Origin: JBGRQA01 sp041725895
GTDB lineage: Bacteria; Bacteroidota; Bacteroidia; Bacteroidales; Marinifilaceae
NCBI GenBank assembly: GCA_041725895.1
Contig: JBGRQA010000005.1
Span: 186,001-250,000 of the forward strand
Direction of reading: 5' to 3'
Length of the DNA stretch: 64,000 nt
Shown piece by piece: positions 31,886 to 41,250 of this stretch (position 1 is its first letter; the number at the start of each line of letters is the position of its first letter). The position numbers and the translations under genes were made by a program. The notes beneath the pieces were generated by a model. It did not search any database and was not told the origin of the DNA. It worked only from the letters and a program-made list of their open reading frames with translations.

Positions 31886-34108
31886 TTATTCCAAAATTTT
31901 GGTGCCGTCAGTAGCAGTATTCAAGGCATCAGACATCCATGCTGGTTTGCCGGTTCCGTTACCAGCACCGGTAGCATTTGCATTTTCTGTAATGCTCAAT
32001 CCGTTTACTGCTTTAGTTTGCCCATCAGCTAAATCGCTAGCGAAAAGAGCATTGGTAATTTTGATATCACCGGCTGCGATACGGTCAGCAGTATCGGTAT
32101 CACTGCTTGAAGCGTAGAAGTAAGCTTGCTGCTTGGAAGCAACCAAACCACCTACAACAATGTTATCGATTGTTTGCTTACCCGCTCCTTCCTTCAGATA
32201 GAAAGGTTTCTCGCCCATACCATAAATGGTAACATGGTTCAATTTTGCATCAGTCATTGGAGATGCAGCACCGTTGTCACCGTTGTTAGATCCTTCGATT
32301 CCGGATTTGGTAGAGTTCTTGGCGTACCAGTAGTTACCAGTACCAGACCATCCGTCAGCAAAGTCAATACCATCGTCGTTGCTTTCGAAAGAAACCAGGT
32401 GAGAGGCATTTACAGTTCCACCGAAGAATTCGATACCGTCATCTTTTCCCTTGTAGGAAACTACATAGTCAACAGTAGTTCCGGAACCAACGCCGAAGAA
32501 AGATACACCGTTGAACTGCTTGGTATCGCTGTAGTTGAAACCAGTGTACTCAACTCTCAGGTAAGTGATGCTTCCGGAGTTGTCGTTAGCAATAGTGCCA
32601 CCGTAAGGCAATCCTGAAACTTCAGCACCGGCAGAACCTGCATCCGATTTGTTGGAGGGTGCTTTTCCACACACAACCAAACCACCCCATGAACCAGGAG
32701 TAGGATCATCTGAAGTCATTACAACAGGAGCTTCAGCAGTTCCATTTACGAATATCTGAGCACCTTGAGAAATAGCGATGTAGGAAATCTGTCCACCCTT
32801 AGCTTCGATTACAGTTCCGGCAGGAATGGTCAAAGAAGCGTCTTCTTTTACAACCAAAGCACCAATCAGTTTGTATTTGGTAGAGGCATCCAATGTCATA
32901 TCAGTGGTAACATCACCGCTCAGTGAAACAACACCGGCACCTGTTTCATTTCCGAAAATAGTAGTAGATCCTTCAATGGTATTCAATGCATCAGGTAACC
33001 AGCTTGGTTTTTCAATTCCGTTACCAGCACCGGTGGCATTTACATCTTCAACAACAGTTAAACCGTCAGCAGCTTTCAGTTCGTTACCGGCACCCATATC
33101 TACAAATTTCACACCGTTTACAACGATATCACCAGCTGCAATACGGTTAGCAGCATCTGTATCACTGCTGGAAGCGTAGAAGTAAGCTTGTGCTTTTTCA
33201 GCAGCCAGACCACCGATTACGATGTTTTCAATATTTATCTTTCCGGCACCTTCCTTTAAATAGAATGGTTTTTCCCCCATACCATAAACGGTAAGGTTTC
33301 TCAAAGTAGCATCGGTCATTGGAGTAGCAGCACCGTTGTCACCGTTGTTGGATCCTTCGATACCAGACTTGGTTGAATTCAAAGATACCCAGAACTCACC
33401 AGTACCAGACCATCCGTCAGCGAAGTCAATACCATCGTCGTTACTGTTAACTGAAACAAGGTGAGAGGCATTTACTGTTCCACCGAAGAATTCGATTCCA
33501 TCGTCCTTACCATTGTAGGAAACCACGTAGTCAACTTCAGTTCCGGCACCAACACCGAAGAAGGATACTCCGTTGAACTGCTTGGTATCGCTATAGTTGA
33601 AACCAGTGTACTCTACACGCAAATATTTAATTACACCAGAGTTGTCATTCGTTTTGTCACCACCGTAAGGAAGTCCGGAAACTTCAGCACCGGCAGAACC
33701 TGCATCCGACTTATTGGTTGGAGCAGCACCGCAAACAACCAATCCACCCCATGAACCAGGAGTTTTATCGTCAGAAGTCATGATAACCGGAGAGGTAGCA
33801 GTACCTTCAATGAAAATCTGGGCACCTCTGGCCACTGCGATATAAGAAATCTGACCTCCTTTGGCTTCGATTACTGTACCTGCAGGAATGGTCAATTTAC
33901 CACCTTCCTTTACTACAAGAGCACCAGTTAACTTGTACTTTTTGCTTGGATCCAAAGTAATTTCTTCACCTGCTTCGATTTCTCCTTTGAAATCTTCCAC
34001 CACGAATTTTTCTTCGGGTTGAGGTGTTGGATTGTTCTCATCATCATCGGAACAACTTGAAAAGGTGATTACCGAGATCGCCACCAGGGCTAAAAGTAAC
34101 TTTTTCAT
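31886..34108 (-). CDS. Internally duplicated beta-helix lipoprotein
   Basis: About 740 residues from the ATG at 34106-34108 (a TTG three codons upstream is less likely). The lipobox is ISVITFSSCSD, with an acidic linker after the Cys. The body is two copies of one module of about 345 residues (about 40-375 and 390-735), each with a repeat starting ALVVKE, SLTIPAGTVIEAKGGQ, SWGGLVVCG, YGMGEKPFYLKEGAGK and NATGAGNG. The module looks like a parallel beta-helix. The TonB receptor gene lies 39 bases upstream in the same operon, so the protein is probably the surface partner of that receptor. The ligand is unknown. Confidence 0.85.
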   Translation of the reverse strand: MKKLLLALVAISVITFSSCSDDDENNPTPQPEEKFVVEDFKGEIEAGEEITLDPSKKYKLTGALVVKEGGKLTIPAGTVIEAKGGQISYIAVARGAQIFIEGTATSPVIMTSDDKTPGSWGGLVVCGAAPTNKSDAGSAGAEVSGLPYGGDKTNDNSGVIKYLRVEYTGFNYSDTKQFNGVSFFGVGAGTEVDYVVSYNGKDDGIEFFGGTVNASHLVSVNSNDDGIDFADGWSGTGEFWVSLNSTKSGIEGSNNGDNGAATPMTDATLRNLTVYGMGEKPFYLKEGAGKINIENIVIGGLAAEKAQAYFYASSSDTDAANRIAAGDIVVNGVKFVDMGAGNELKAADGLTVVEDVNATGAGNGIEKPSWLPDALNTIEGSTTIFGNETGAGVVSLSGDVTTDMTLDASTKYKLIGALVVKEDASLTIPAGTVIEAKGGQISYIAISQGAQIFVNGTAEAPVVMTSDDPTPGSWGGLVVCGKAPSNKSDAGSAGAEVSGLPYGGTIANDNSGSITYLRVEYTGFNYSDTKQFNGVSFFGVGSGTTVDYVVSYKGKDDGIEFFGGTVNASHLVSFESNDDGIDFADGWSGTGNYWYAKNSTKSGIEGSNNGDNGAASPMTDAKLNHVTIYGMGEKPFYLKEGAGKQTIDNIVVGGLVASKQQAYFYASSSDTDTADRIAAGDIKITNALFASDLADGQTKAVNGLSITENANATGAGNGTGKPAWMSDALNTATDGTKILE

Positions 34109-34147
34109 TTTTTTCAAGATTTAATTATTAAATGATTCTTATTTGTT

Positions 34148-36904
34148 TTAAAATTTATAATTGAGTCCTAAACTGAATTTGATCCCCTTTTGGTAGGATT
34201 GCACAACCCAGTCTCTTGCTTCATTTTCTTGTCTTCTTTCTACGTCCTGATTCAAAAGGTTTTTGGCTGACAGGCTGATTTCCAGCTTGTCGAATTGGGA
34301 TTTGATAACGAAATCAAGATTGTGAATCTCCTTGTTCACCTGATTTCCTAAGCTGGAGAAACCAATCAGATACAGCTGATCGGAAGTATATCCGTACACC
34401 AGCGAGGAAGTGATTGAGTTCTTGTTCTCCCTCCAGTTGATTTTGTAGCTCAGGGAAGCATTGGCAATTAAAGGGGCCGCACCCTGAAGTTCTTCTTCCT
34501 CCTGGTTAAAGTTGGTCGTAACCGTTCCCTCCGTTTCCTCAAATACTTTGTCGGCATCGAGTTCCTGGTTGGTGTGCATCAGCGTAAGGTTGGCCGTTGC
34601 GAATAGTTTCTGCGAGCCGTTTGAAGAATTAAGCTGAGCTAGTGTTTTCTTCACCTCGAATTCCGCACCATACAGGTAGGCCCAGTCTCCAGTGTTGGCA
34701 TAGGTGAAATCGTTGGATGCCGATGCCATCACGAATTTGTTAATCGGATCCTGAATGTACTTTCCAAAGGCTGCAACGGATACCAACTCACTTGATTTTG
34801 GGAAGAATTCCCATTTCAGTTCCGCATTGTAATTTGTGGAAGGAGTCAAATAGGGATTCCCCACAGTGGTTTCGGTAATACCTTCGAATGCAAATTTGGC
34901 CTTCTCCTTGAACTGAGGTAGAGTGTAAGTAATGCCGGAGGCAAATCGGATGTTATTTTTCTCGTTTAAGGCGTATTTCAACGAAAGAGAGGGTAGTACC
35001 TTAAACTCTGTAAAACCGTTGGATCCACCTTCGGGTTGCAGTGCGGTTACATATTCAATGTCCTGGGTTACATCTTCGAACCGAACTCCTGCCAGGGCAA
35101 CCAGTTTGGGTGAGATATTGTATTCCAGAGAAACAAATCCTGTATGAATATCCTGGGTTCCATCGAAGGTAGATGATCGGATACTGTTTCCGAAGAAAGT
35201 AACCAGGTAGAATTCCTTGTTAATGTTTTGCTGGTTATGGAATGCATCCAGGTCATTTACATCCACATGTACAAAGTAATCGGGATCGAAGAAGTTCCTT
35301 CCACGATAAATATCATGGTTGAACTGGGTGGATTCGAAGCTATTGGTTTTGTGTTTCCCGGAGTATCCTACCGTTAGTTTTCCCCTATAGTTGGCGTCTT
35401 CCAGACCTTCTCCTAACTTATAAGCCAGACTGATGTTTCCTGCGATCTCATTTTCATCCAACTCGTGGAAGTAACGGAAGTGGTTGGATGGGTCCAGGTC
35501 GGTAAAGTAACCTGTGCCGTTGTTAACTCCATCCAGGGTAAAATGCATACGATCGGGAACAATGTTTTGAACCTTGTTGTAGGCAATCCCCCAGTTCAGG
35601 TTTAGCTTGTCGTTTACCTTGTGATCTCCCAACAATTGATTCACCAGGGCAGTGGTTCTTTCGTATTCGCTACGGCGAACGTAACCTCCATCCTCTGCAA
35701 GGTCGATGATCGTACCGCGTAGGTTTTTCAACTCCTGGTCGGAGGTGTTCATTAGAAGGGAATTGAAATAAAAATTGGTGTTTCCCTTGGAATAGTTAAG
35801 ATTGAACATGCCGGTGGTTTGGGTTTCGAAGTTGAATTTCTCCCCTTCCAGATCTTTTCTGACATTATCACTACCATTTACTCTTCGTTGCAGAAGCTCA
35901 CTGTAGCGGTACTCATTTTCGTAGGATAAGGTGAAGAAGGCATTCAATTTGGCCTCATTCAGTTCAAAAGTTTTTCCTCCTGAAAGCGAAAAGCCGAGAT
36001 TGGGTAAAACCGTTTTCTTTTGAGGATTCCAGCCGTTCTCAAAATCATAGGAGTTGAGAGAAGTGGGTTGGTCAAAGTTGTCAAAACCTGTGAAACCAGG
36101 ACCATCCTGCAAGAAGAAATCATCTGCATCAGCTGTGCTTGTATTATATCCTGTTTTCACTCCTATTTTAAGAAAGGGATCCCCACTGTGCTTTTTCGAA
36201 ATGATATCGATGTTAGCACCGGCAAAATCACCGTAAAGGTTGGGCGTAAATACCTTTTCAACTCCAACATATTCAATTACGTCTGTGGAGAAAAGTTCCA
36301 GGTCGATGTTTTTGGTTTCCGCGTTGTTAGAGGGCAGCGGAAGACCATTTAAAGTTGTAGTATTGTAGCGGTCGCCCAAACCACGGATATTTAAGCCTTT
36401 GGTTCCCTCTTGCTTCGCTACCCCGGTTATTTTGGTAGCGGCCGATGCGGCGTCCGAAACGCCTTGGGTTGCCAATTGTTGGGCACCAATGGTTTGCTTG
36501 ATTACGGCTGATTTCTTCTGCTCTACCAGCAGAGCTACTTCCGATTCGCGTTTCAGTTTAGCAACCACCCGTACATCATTCAGAGCCACAGCAGACGTTC
36601 CCAGTGAGAAATCAAAGTTTTGCGTGTTTCCCTCCTTTACAACAACATTCTCTTGTATGGCAATTTCATAGGATATAAAGGAGCACTTTAATGTGTAGGT
36701 TCCAACTGGAATATTGTCCAATTGGTAATTGCCGTCGAAATCGGTGGTGGTACCAAGAGTCGTTCCATCCAGATAAACGGATGCACCTATTAGGGTTTCA
36801 CCTGTTTTAGCATCCTTAACGTTTCCTTTTAAACTCCCCGTTTGAGAAAACGAACTCAAAGCAGAAGCTATAAGCAGCAGAGCCAAGATTACTTGTTTCG
36901 TCAT
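34148..36904 (-). CDS. TonB-dependent receptor with CarboxypepD-like N-terminal domain
   Basis: About 918 residues from the ATG at 36902-36904, the start of a signal peptide (TKQVILALLLIASALSSFSQ). A CarboxypepD_reg-like domain follows (GSLKGNVKDAKTGETLIGAS), then the plug (about 125-250, with LNIRGLGDRYNTTTLNG) and a barrel ending in FSLGLNYKF with the terminal Phe. It imports a ligand across the outer membrane with TonB energy. It forms an operon with the beta-helix lipoprotein, a SusC/SusD-like arrangement, although the partner is not SusD. A PhoR/PhoB-like pair lies divergently beside it. Confidence 0.93.
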   Translation of the reverse strand: MTKQVILALLLIASALSSFSQTGSLKGNVKDAKTGETLIGASVYLDGTTLGTTTDFDGNYQLDNIPVGTYTLKCSFISYEIAIQENVVVKEGNTQNFDFSLGTSAVALNDVRVVAKLKRESEVALLVEQKKSAVIKQTIGAQQLATQGVSDAASAATKITGVAKQEGTKGLNIRGLGDRYNTTTLNGLPLPSNNAETKNIDLELFSTDVIEYVGVEKVFTPNLYGDFAGANIDIISKKHSGDPFLKIGVKTGYNTSTADADDFFLQDGPGFTGFDNFDQPTSLNSYDFENGWNPQKKTVLPNLGFSLSGGKTFELNEAKLNAFFTLSYENEYRYSELLQRRVNGSDNVRKDLEGEKFNFETQTTGMFNLNYSKGNTNFYFNSLLMNTSDQELKNLRGTIIDLAEDGGYVRRSEYERTTALVNQLLGDHKVNDKLNLNWGIAYNKVQNIVPDRMHFTLDGVNNGTGYFTDLDPSNHFRYFHELDENEIAGNISLAYKLGEGLEDANYRGKLTVGYSGKHKTNSFESTQFNHDIYRGRNFFDPDYFVHVDVNDLDAFHNQQNINKEFYLVTFFGNSIRSSTFDGTQDIHTGFVSLEYNISPKLVALAGVRFEDVTQDIEYVTALQPEGGSNGFTEFKVLPSLSLKYALNEKNNIRFASGITYTLPQFKEKAKFAFEGITETTVGNPYLTPSTNYNAELKWEFFPKSSELVSVAAFGKYIQDPINKFVMASASNDFTYANTGDWAYLYGAEFEVKKTLAQLNSSNGSQKLFATANLTLMHTNQELDADKVFEETEGTVTTNFNQEEEELQGAAPLIANASLSYKINWRENKNSITSSLVYGYTSDQLYLIGFSSLGNQVNKEIHNLDFVIKSQFDKLEISLSAKNLLNQDVERRQENEARDWVVQSYQKGIKFSLGLNYKF

Positions 36905-37518
36905 TTTTGTCTTTAATAAATAAGTCGTTACTTTTTTTCCTTTCACGATACAAGGTTAGGGAAGTAGTATGAGTTAAATACTAAGGGAGTTTTAACTAAT
37001 AATTATGAATGAAAGTGTTTTTGTTAAGTTAGAATTAACTCATTTTTCTCATGTAAAGAATGTGTAATCCAATTTGGTTATACTATTCTATCATTTAGCA
37101 GTAATCCTATCTGTTTACAACTCATTCCGCAGGTTTGCAGTAATTTAACATTGGTTCTGGAACAGCTTTGCTTTTTGTTTGTGGAATAGGAAAAAGAGAA
37201 AATAGTTTTTTGGTAGAATTAAAATTTCTATCGTTCCGGAGTGTTTAAATGGAGTAAATATACGGTTGTAATTATTTCCATTAAATTACCGAAAGCTTAA
37301 TGTTAACTTAAAACAGGGAATGGATTTCAATTAATATTTTTTTAAATATTTGTATTTCAGAAAAATGAAAGATTTTATTATCTTTTGAAATACAGATTTA
37401 AACAATTCTGTTTACTAGTTTTTGTTTTGAAATCTTTATATTTAGGTAGATACAAAGGAGCTAGGAGGGGAAAAGGAAGAAAAGCCGGTCGATTTCCGGA
37501 AAATTACAGAAACATTAT
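36905..37518. other. Divergent intergenic region, receptor gene / sensor kinase gene
   Basis: 614 bases of AT-rich sequence with divergent promoters. It has several TTAAC/GTTAA words (for example TTAAGTTAGAATTAA near 37025), which could be repeated regulator half-sites, but I cannot define an operator. No gene is apparent. Confidence 0.45.
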
Positions 37519-38595
37519 ATGAAAAATATAAGCGCTCAAAAAGTAATATTATACATTAGTTGTACAGCAGCAGTTCTTGCGATTATTGGGTATTTACTAA
37601 ATATATGGTTGGAGCAGAAATTAATTGTATGGTCGGTTTATGCCCTACTCTCAACAATTGTTATTTACAATTTGGGTAAATATCTGATCAATACTTTTAT
37701 CTACAATAAAATTAGAATTCTCTATAAAACGATTCATGATACACAGTCCCCGGGTAAAGATTTGAAGAAAAGAGTTATGGATTTTGATGTGCTCGATGAA
37801 GCAGAAAAAGAGGTGGAAGATTGGAGTAGGGAGAGAGGTTCTTTGGTCGCTCAATTGAAGCAGCAGGAGAAGTATCGGAAAGATTTTATTGGAAATGTTA
37901 GCCATGAGTTAAAAACCCCAATCTTTAATATTCAGGGATATATATTAACTCTTTTGGATGGTGGATTGGAAGATCCCTCCATAAACCGGGCTTATTTGGA
38001 GAGGACTGAGAAAAGTATTAATCGGATGATTACCATTGTTAAGGATTTGGAATCCATTTCCAAACTGGAATCCGGAGAGTTGAAGCTGTTAAAGGAGCGT
38101 TTCAATATTAGTGATTTGATTCATGAGGTGCTTGAGATGCAGGAAATGCGAGCTCGGAAGCATGGTATTTCCCTAAAATATTCTCCTACCAAGAACAGTG
38201 CTAATTTTGTTTTCGCCGACAAGAAGGAGGTTTTCCAGGTAATGAATAACCTAATTGTGAATTCCATTAAATACGGAAAGGATAATGGAACTACAAAAAT
38301 TGAGGTGATGGATATGGAAAACCAGGTATTGGTTGAAGTGAAAGATGATGGAATCGGTATTGAAGCTGATAATCTACCACGGATATTTGAACGTTTCTTC
38401 CGTGTGGATAAAAGTAGAAGCAGAAACATGGGTGGTTCCGGTTTGGGACTGGCCATTGTGAAGCACATTGTCGATGCTCACAATCAAACTATCAATGTAA
38501 GAAGTACCTATGGGAAAGGCACCTCATTTACATTTACTCTTGAGAAAAGTAAGAAAAAACGAAACAACCTATATAAAAACGAAAATGGAAAGTAA
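37519..38595 (+). CDS. PhoR-like membrane sensor histidine kinase
   Basis: 358 residues. Two N-terminal membrane helices (about 9-28, 36-55) with almost no outside loop, as in PhoR. HisKA has H129 in FIGNVSHELKTPIFNIQG, and HATPase_c has MNNLIVNSIKYGK, VKDDGIGIEA and GGSGLGLAIV. It overlaps the response regulator gene by 11 bases. The architecture and pairing match Bacteroidota PhoR/PhoB, so phosphate starvation is the likely signal (inference). The divergent TonB operon may be a target. Confidence 0.9.
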   Translation: MKNISAQKVILYISCTAAVLAIIGYLLNIWLEQKLIVWSVYALLSTIVIYNLGKYLINTFIYNKIRILYKTIHDTQSPGKDLKKRVMDFDVLDEAEKEVEDWSRERGSLVAQLKQQEKYRKDFIGNVSHELKTPIFNIQGYILTLLDGGLEDPSINRAYLERTEKSINRMITIVKDLESISKLESGELKLLKERFNISDLIHEVLEMQEMRARKHGISLKYSPTKNSANFVFADKKEVFQVMNNLIVNSIKYGKDNGTTKIEVMDMENQVLVEVKDDGIGIEADNLPRIFERFFRVDKSRSRNMGGSGLGLAIVKHIVDAHNQTINVRSTYGKGTSFTFTLEKSKKKRNNLYKNENGK

Positions 38596-39289
38596 TGATT
38601 TTAGAATCCTATTGGTGGATGATGAAGTGGACATTCTTGAATTCTTAAGTTATAATTTGAATAAGGAAGGTTTCCTGGTTAAAACCGCTCAAAATGGGAG
38701 AGAAGCTATTGAAGTAGCGAAGGGATTTCAGCCCCACTTGATTATATTGGATGTAATGATGCCCGAAATGGATGGTATGGAAACCTGTGAAAAACTTCGT
38801 TCCATGCCTGATTTTTCAGATATATTAATTGTATTCCTCACGGCCCGTGGAGAGGACTATTCTCAAATAGCCGGATTTGAAGCAGGCGCTGACGATTACA
38901 TTAATAAACCCATCAAGCCCAAGGTGTTTATCAGTAGGGTAAAAGCCTTACTGAAACGTTCCGGCAGAATTTCAGAGGATACTCAAAAAACAAATGGACG
39001 AGTTATTACCATTGGAAATCTTTCCATAGACAGGGAACGCTATTTAATTTCATTGGAGGGGAATGAACTAACTTTGCCAAGAAAAGAATTTGAATTATTA
39101 GTACTACTGGTTTCTAAGCCGCAAAAAGTTTTTACCAGGGATGAAATTTATACCTCAATATGGGGTGAGAAAATTATTGTGGGTGATCGTACTATAGATG
39201 TTCATATTCGAAAACTGAGAGAGAAAATAGGAGAAAAGTACATTCGGACCGTGAAAGGGGTGGGGTACAAATTTGTTGATATTGATTAA
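38585..39289 (+). CDS. PhoB-like OmpR-family response regulator
   Basis: 234 residues from the ATG at 38585, chosen because the receiver begins directly there (ILLVDDE). Phospho-acceptor D56 in LIILDVMMPEMDG and Lys in DDYINKP are present. The C-terminal winged helix (about 140-234) has LPRKEFELLVLL and IDVHIRKLREKIGEKYIRTV. It is translationally coupled to the kinase. Convergent overlap of 4 bases with comF. Confidence 0.93.
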   Translation: MESNDFRILLVDDEVDILEFLSYNLNKEGFLVKTAQNGREAIEVAKGFQPHLIILDVMMPEMDGMETCEKLRSMPDFSDILIVFLTARGEDYSQIAGFEAGADDYINKPIKPKVFISRVKALLKRSGRISEDTQKTNGRVITIGNLSIDRERYLISLEGNELTLPRKEFELLVLLVSKPQKVFTRDEIYTSIWGEKIIVGDRTIDVHIRKLREKIGEKYIRTVKGVGYKFVDID

Positions 39290-39981
39290 GCGTGAGAGAG
39301 TGTGGCAATGCTGACACAGACTCCGTCAACTTGAAGCAGCGCATGTGCGCATGCCTCAAGTGTAGAGCCGGTTGTAACCACATCATCTACTAGTAATATG
39401 TGTTTATTTATAAGCTCATCAGGATTTTTTAGACGGAAAATATTTTCCACATTTTTCCATCTTTCAAGCCTGTTTTTTCTTGTTTGGGTGCTGGTGTTTA
39501 CCGATCGATATAAATTTTTGGAATTTAGATAAACATTCATGCTTTCAGCAATTCCTTTGGCAATCCATTCGGCTTGGTTGTAACCTCTTTTCCGTTCTCT
39601 GGATGGATGCAAAGGAACTGGGATTATCTGATCGATTTCTTGAAACAGAGGAGACTCTTTAAGCTGCAAACCGAAATGTTTACCCAGTACCCAACCAATT
39701 TCCTTTTGATTTTGGTACTTCATTTTGTGAAGTAACTTTTGAAATTTACTTCCCTTGTGAAATTCAAAGTAGGAGGCTGCTACCTTGATTGAAATTCTTC
39801 CCCAAAATATTTGCGCTACAGGATTATCAGGGAGCAAATAGTAATTCGTTTTGGGAAGATGAAACAAGCAATGGGTGCAAACAAATTCCTCCTGTCGATA
39901 CAGATAGTTTCCGCAGGCAGCACATAATTTGGGATAGAATAAGTTGATCAGATCTTCCAGGTACTTTTTAAAATCACTCAT
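39286..39981 (-). CDS. ComF family phosphoribosyltransferase-like protein
   Basis: 231 residues. An N-terminal zinc-ribbon-like pair of CxxC motifs (CAACGNY and CTHC) is followed by the PRTase fold with IIPVPLHPSRERKRGYNQAE and the PRPP loop ILLVDDVVTTGSTL. ComF helps DNA uptake in naturally competent bacteria; in most others its role is unclear. Confidence 0.92.
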   Translation of the reverse strand: MSDFKKYLEDLINLFYPKLCAACGNYLYRQEEFVCTHCLFHLPKTNYYLLPDNPVAQIFWGRISIKVAASYFEFHKGSKFQKLLHKMKYQNQKEIGWVLGKHFGLQLKESPLFQEIDQIIPVPLHPSRERKRGYNQAEWIAKGIAESMNVYLNSKNLYRSVNTSTQTRKNRLERWKNVENIFRLKNPDELINKHILLVDDVVTTGSTLEACAHALLQVDGVCVSIATLSHA

Positions 39982-40083
39982 TATAATTGTCTTGTAAATA
40001 GTAAATTACAAAAAAAATAACGACTTAACAATTACTTAAGGCTTTGTTAAATTTTATGTAATCCCCCCTCAATTTTTCCGACC

Positions 40084-40200
40084 TACATTTGTAGTGTGAC
40101 TTATGATTTTGAATGACTAAGGCGATGCCTTTTTATTTACCAGTGTAGGTTCCTGGGATTCATTTCTCCATGCAACTTAGAACCCAGGACCTACTTTTTT
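40084..40200 (+). ncRNA. Candidate small RNA or transcription attenuator leader
   Basis: A TACATTTG box at 40084-40091 fits the -7 element of Bacteroidota promoters, though no good TTTG box lies upstream. A small hairpin AAGGC-GAT-GCCTT follows at 40119-40131. A strong hairpin comes next: GTAGGTTCCTGGG at 40145-40157 pairs with CCCAGGACCTAC at 40183-40194 (one bulged T), followed by a T-run. It would give a short RNA of about 100 bases or a leader for the gene at 40232, which starts about 30 bases later. Confidence 0.4.
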
Positions 40201-40231
40201 ATTCAACTGAAACAATTTAACATTAGCAATC

Positions 40232-40609
40232 ATGAAAAAGACATTTGTTTTAATGATTAGTCTGCTTTTAGTAGGAATGGGAACCCAGGCAGCCAACGAA
40301 AATGTAGCAAAAAGCAAGAAGAAAAACCAATCCTCGTTAGCAGAGATGGGAGCTATGACCTCTACTAGTCTTTCCGGTTTGGTAATCGATCATGAAACCG
40401 GAGAGGGATTGGCTGGAGTTGCCATTCAACTTGAGGGGCTGAATCAAGTAGTTTATACTGATTTTGAAGGCAATTTTAAATTGGAAGGAGTTGTTCCTGG
40501 TCAATACAATATTACTTCATCGTATATTTCCTACCAGGAGAAAGAATTGAAGAATGTAAATGTGAGTGGTATAAACAACGCTATCCGTTTGGAGTTGAAG
40601 AAAGACTAG
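40232..40609 (+). CDS. Secreted CarboxypepD_reg-like domain protein
   Basis: 125 residues. Signal peptide (KKTFVLMISLLLVGMGTQAA), a Lys-rich linker, then a single Ig-like CarboxypepD_reg domain: SGLVIDHETGEGLAGVAIQL, TDFEGNFKLEGVVPGQYNIT, SYISYQEKELKNV. The same domain begins TonB receptors, but here it stands alone. No catalytic part. A terminator-like hairpin sits in its leader, so expression may be attenuated. Confidence 0.85.
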   Translation: MKKTFVLMISLLLVGMGTQAANENVAKSKKKNQSSLAEMGAMTSTSLSGLVIDHETGEGLAGVAIQLEGLNQVVYTDFEGNFKLEGVVPGQYNITSSYISYQEKELKNVNVSGINNAIRLELKKD

Positions 40610-40624
40610 CTTAAGATCTAATTT

Positions 40625-41086
40625 ATGAGAATTATTTTAACTGCCCTATTTTGTTTTCTTGTTAACTTTTCGTTTGGTCAGATTTTTGAAAAAGAAAATG
40701 GCTTGTTCTACGATAAAAATGATGAATTGTATTCCGGAACTTATACGGAATTCTATGAGAATGGGAGTAAACGTGTTGAAATGAACCTGAAAGAGGGGCG
40801 GAAGCATGGGAAGATTATGCTGTATTTTCAGAATGAGAATATACAGGAAGTTCGATCCTATTTTGAAGGTATGATGGACGGTACCTGGATGACCTGGAAC
40901 CAAATGAAGATTAAAATTGCTGAAGCCAATTACAAAAGCAATTTAAAACATGGTAAATGGTATATATGGGATAATAAAGGGGTGAAGCGATACGAAATGG
41001 AATACTTCAATGGCAAAAAAATTGGAATCTGGTCTATTTGGGACGAGAAAGGAAAACTAATTTCACAAAAAAATTATTCCAAGTAG
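40625..41086 (+). CDS. MORN-repeat (YwqK-like) exported protein
   Basis: 153 residues with a signal peptide (ILTALFCFLVNFSFGQ). MORN-like units repeat: YSGTYTEFYENGSKRVEMN, KEGRKHGKIMLYFQNENIQE, YFEGMMDGTWMTWNQMK, NLKHGKWYIWDNKGVKRYE, FNGKKIGIWSIWDEKGK. Databases often label this fold YwqK antitoxin, but nothing here shows a toxin pair. It begins 15 bases after the previous gene and is likely co-transcribed. Confidence 0.85.
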   Translation: MRIILTALFCFLVNFSFGQIFEKENGLFYDKNDELYSGTYTEFYENGSKRVEMNLKEGRKHGKIMLYFQNENIQEVRSYFEGMMDGTWMTWNQMKIKIAEANYKSNLKHGKWYIWDNKGVKRYEMEYFNGKKIGIWSIWDEKGKLISQKNYSK

Positions 41087-41129
41087 AAGTTATTTAAAAT
41101 TTGATTATTCGTTGAAGGTAATGCCTTTG

Positions 41130-41149
41130 CCGGTCATTGAAATGACCGG
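41130..41149 (+). terminator. Intrinsic terminator
   Basis: CCGGTCATT-GA-AATGACCGG, a 9-pair stem followed by eight T. Confidence 0.88.
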
Positions 41150-41250
41150 TTTTTTTGTTTTCAAAAAATGCTGTTGTAGTAGTTCAATTCCCATTTCTGC
41201 TCGAGAATTGCTAATATTGCAAAACCCTATCTCATTTCTAAAGATCAAAA

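Noticed and set aside
32126..32617. Plus-strand frame of 163 codons opposite the beta-helix gene
   Set aside because: Antisense of a conserved repeat module; its mirror appears in the second module as well.
36905..37518. Pho box before the TonB receptor or PhoR-like gene
   Set aside because: TTAAC-type words are present, but no repeated box with regular spacing could be defined by eye.
40625..41086. Toxin-antitoxin system (YwqK antitoxin label)
   Set aside because: The protein has a signal peptide and MORN repeats and no adjacent toxin-like gene.
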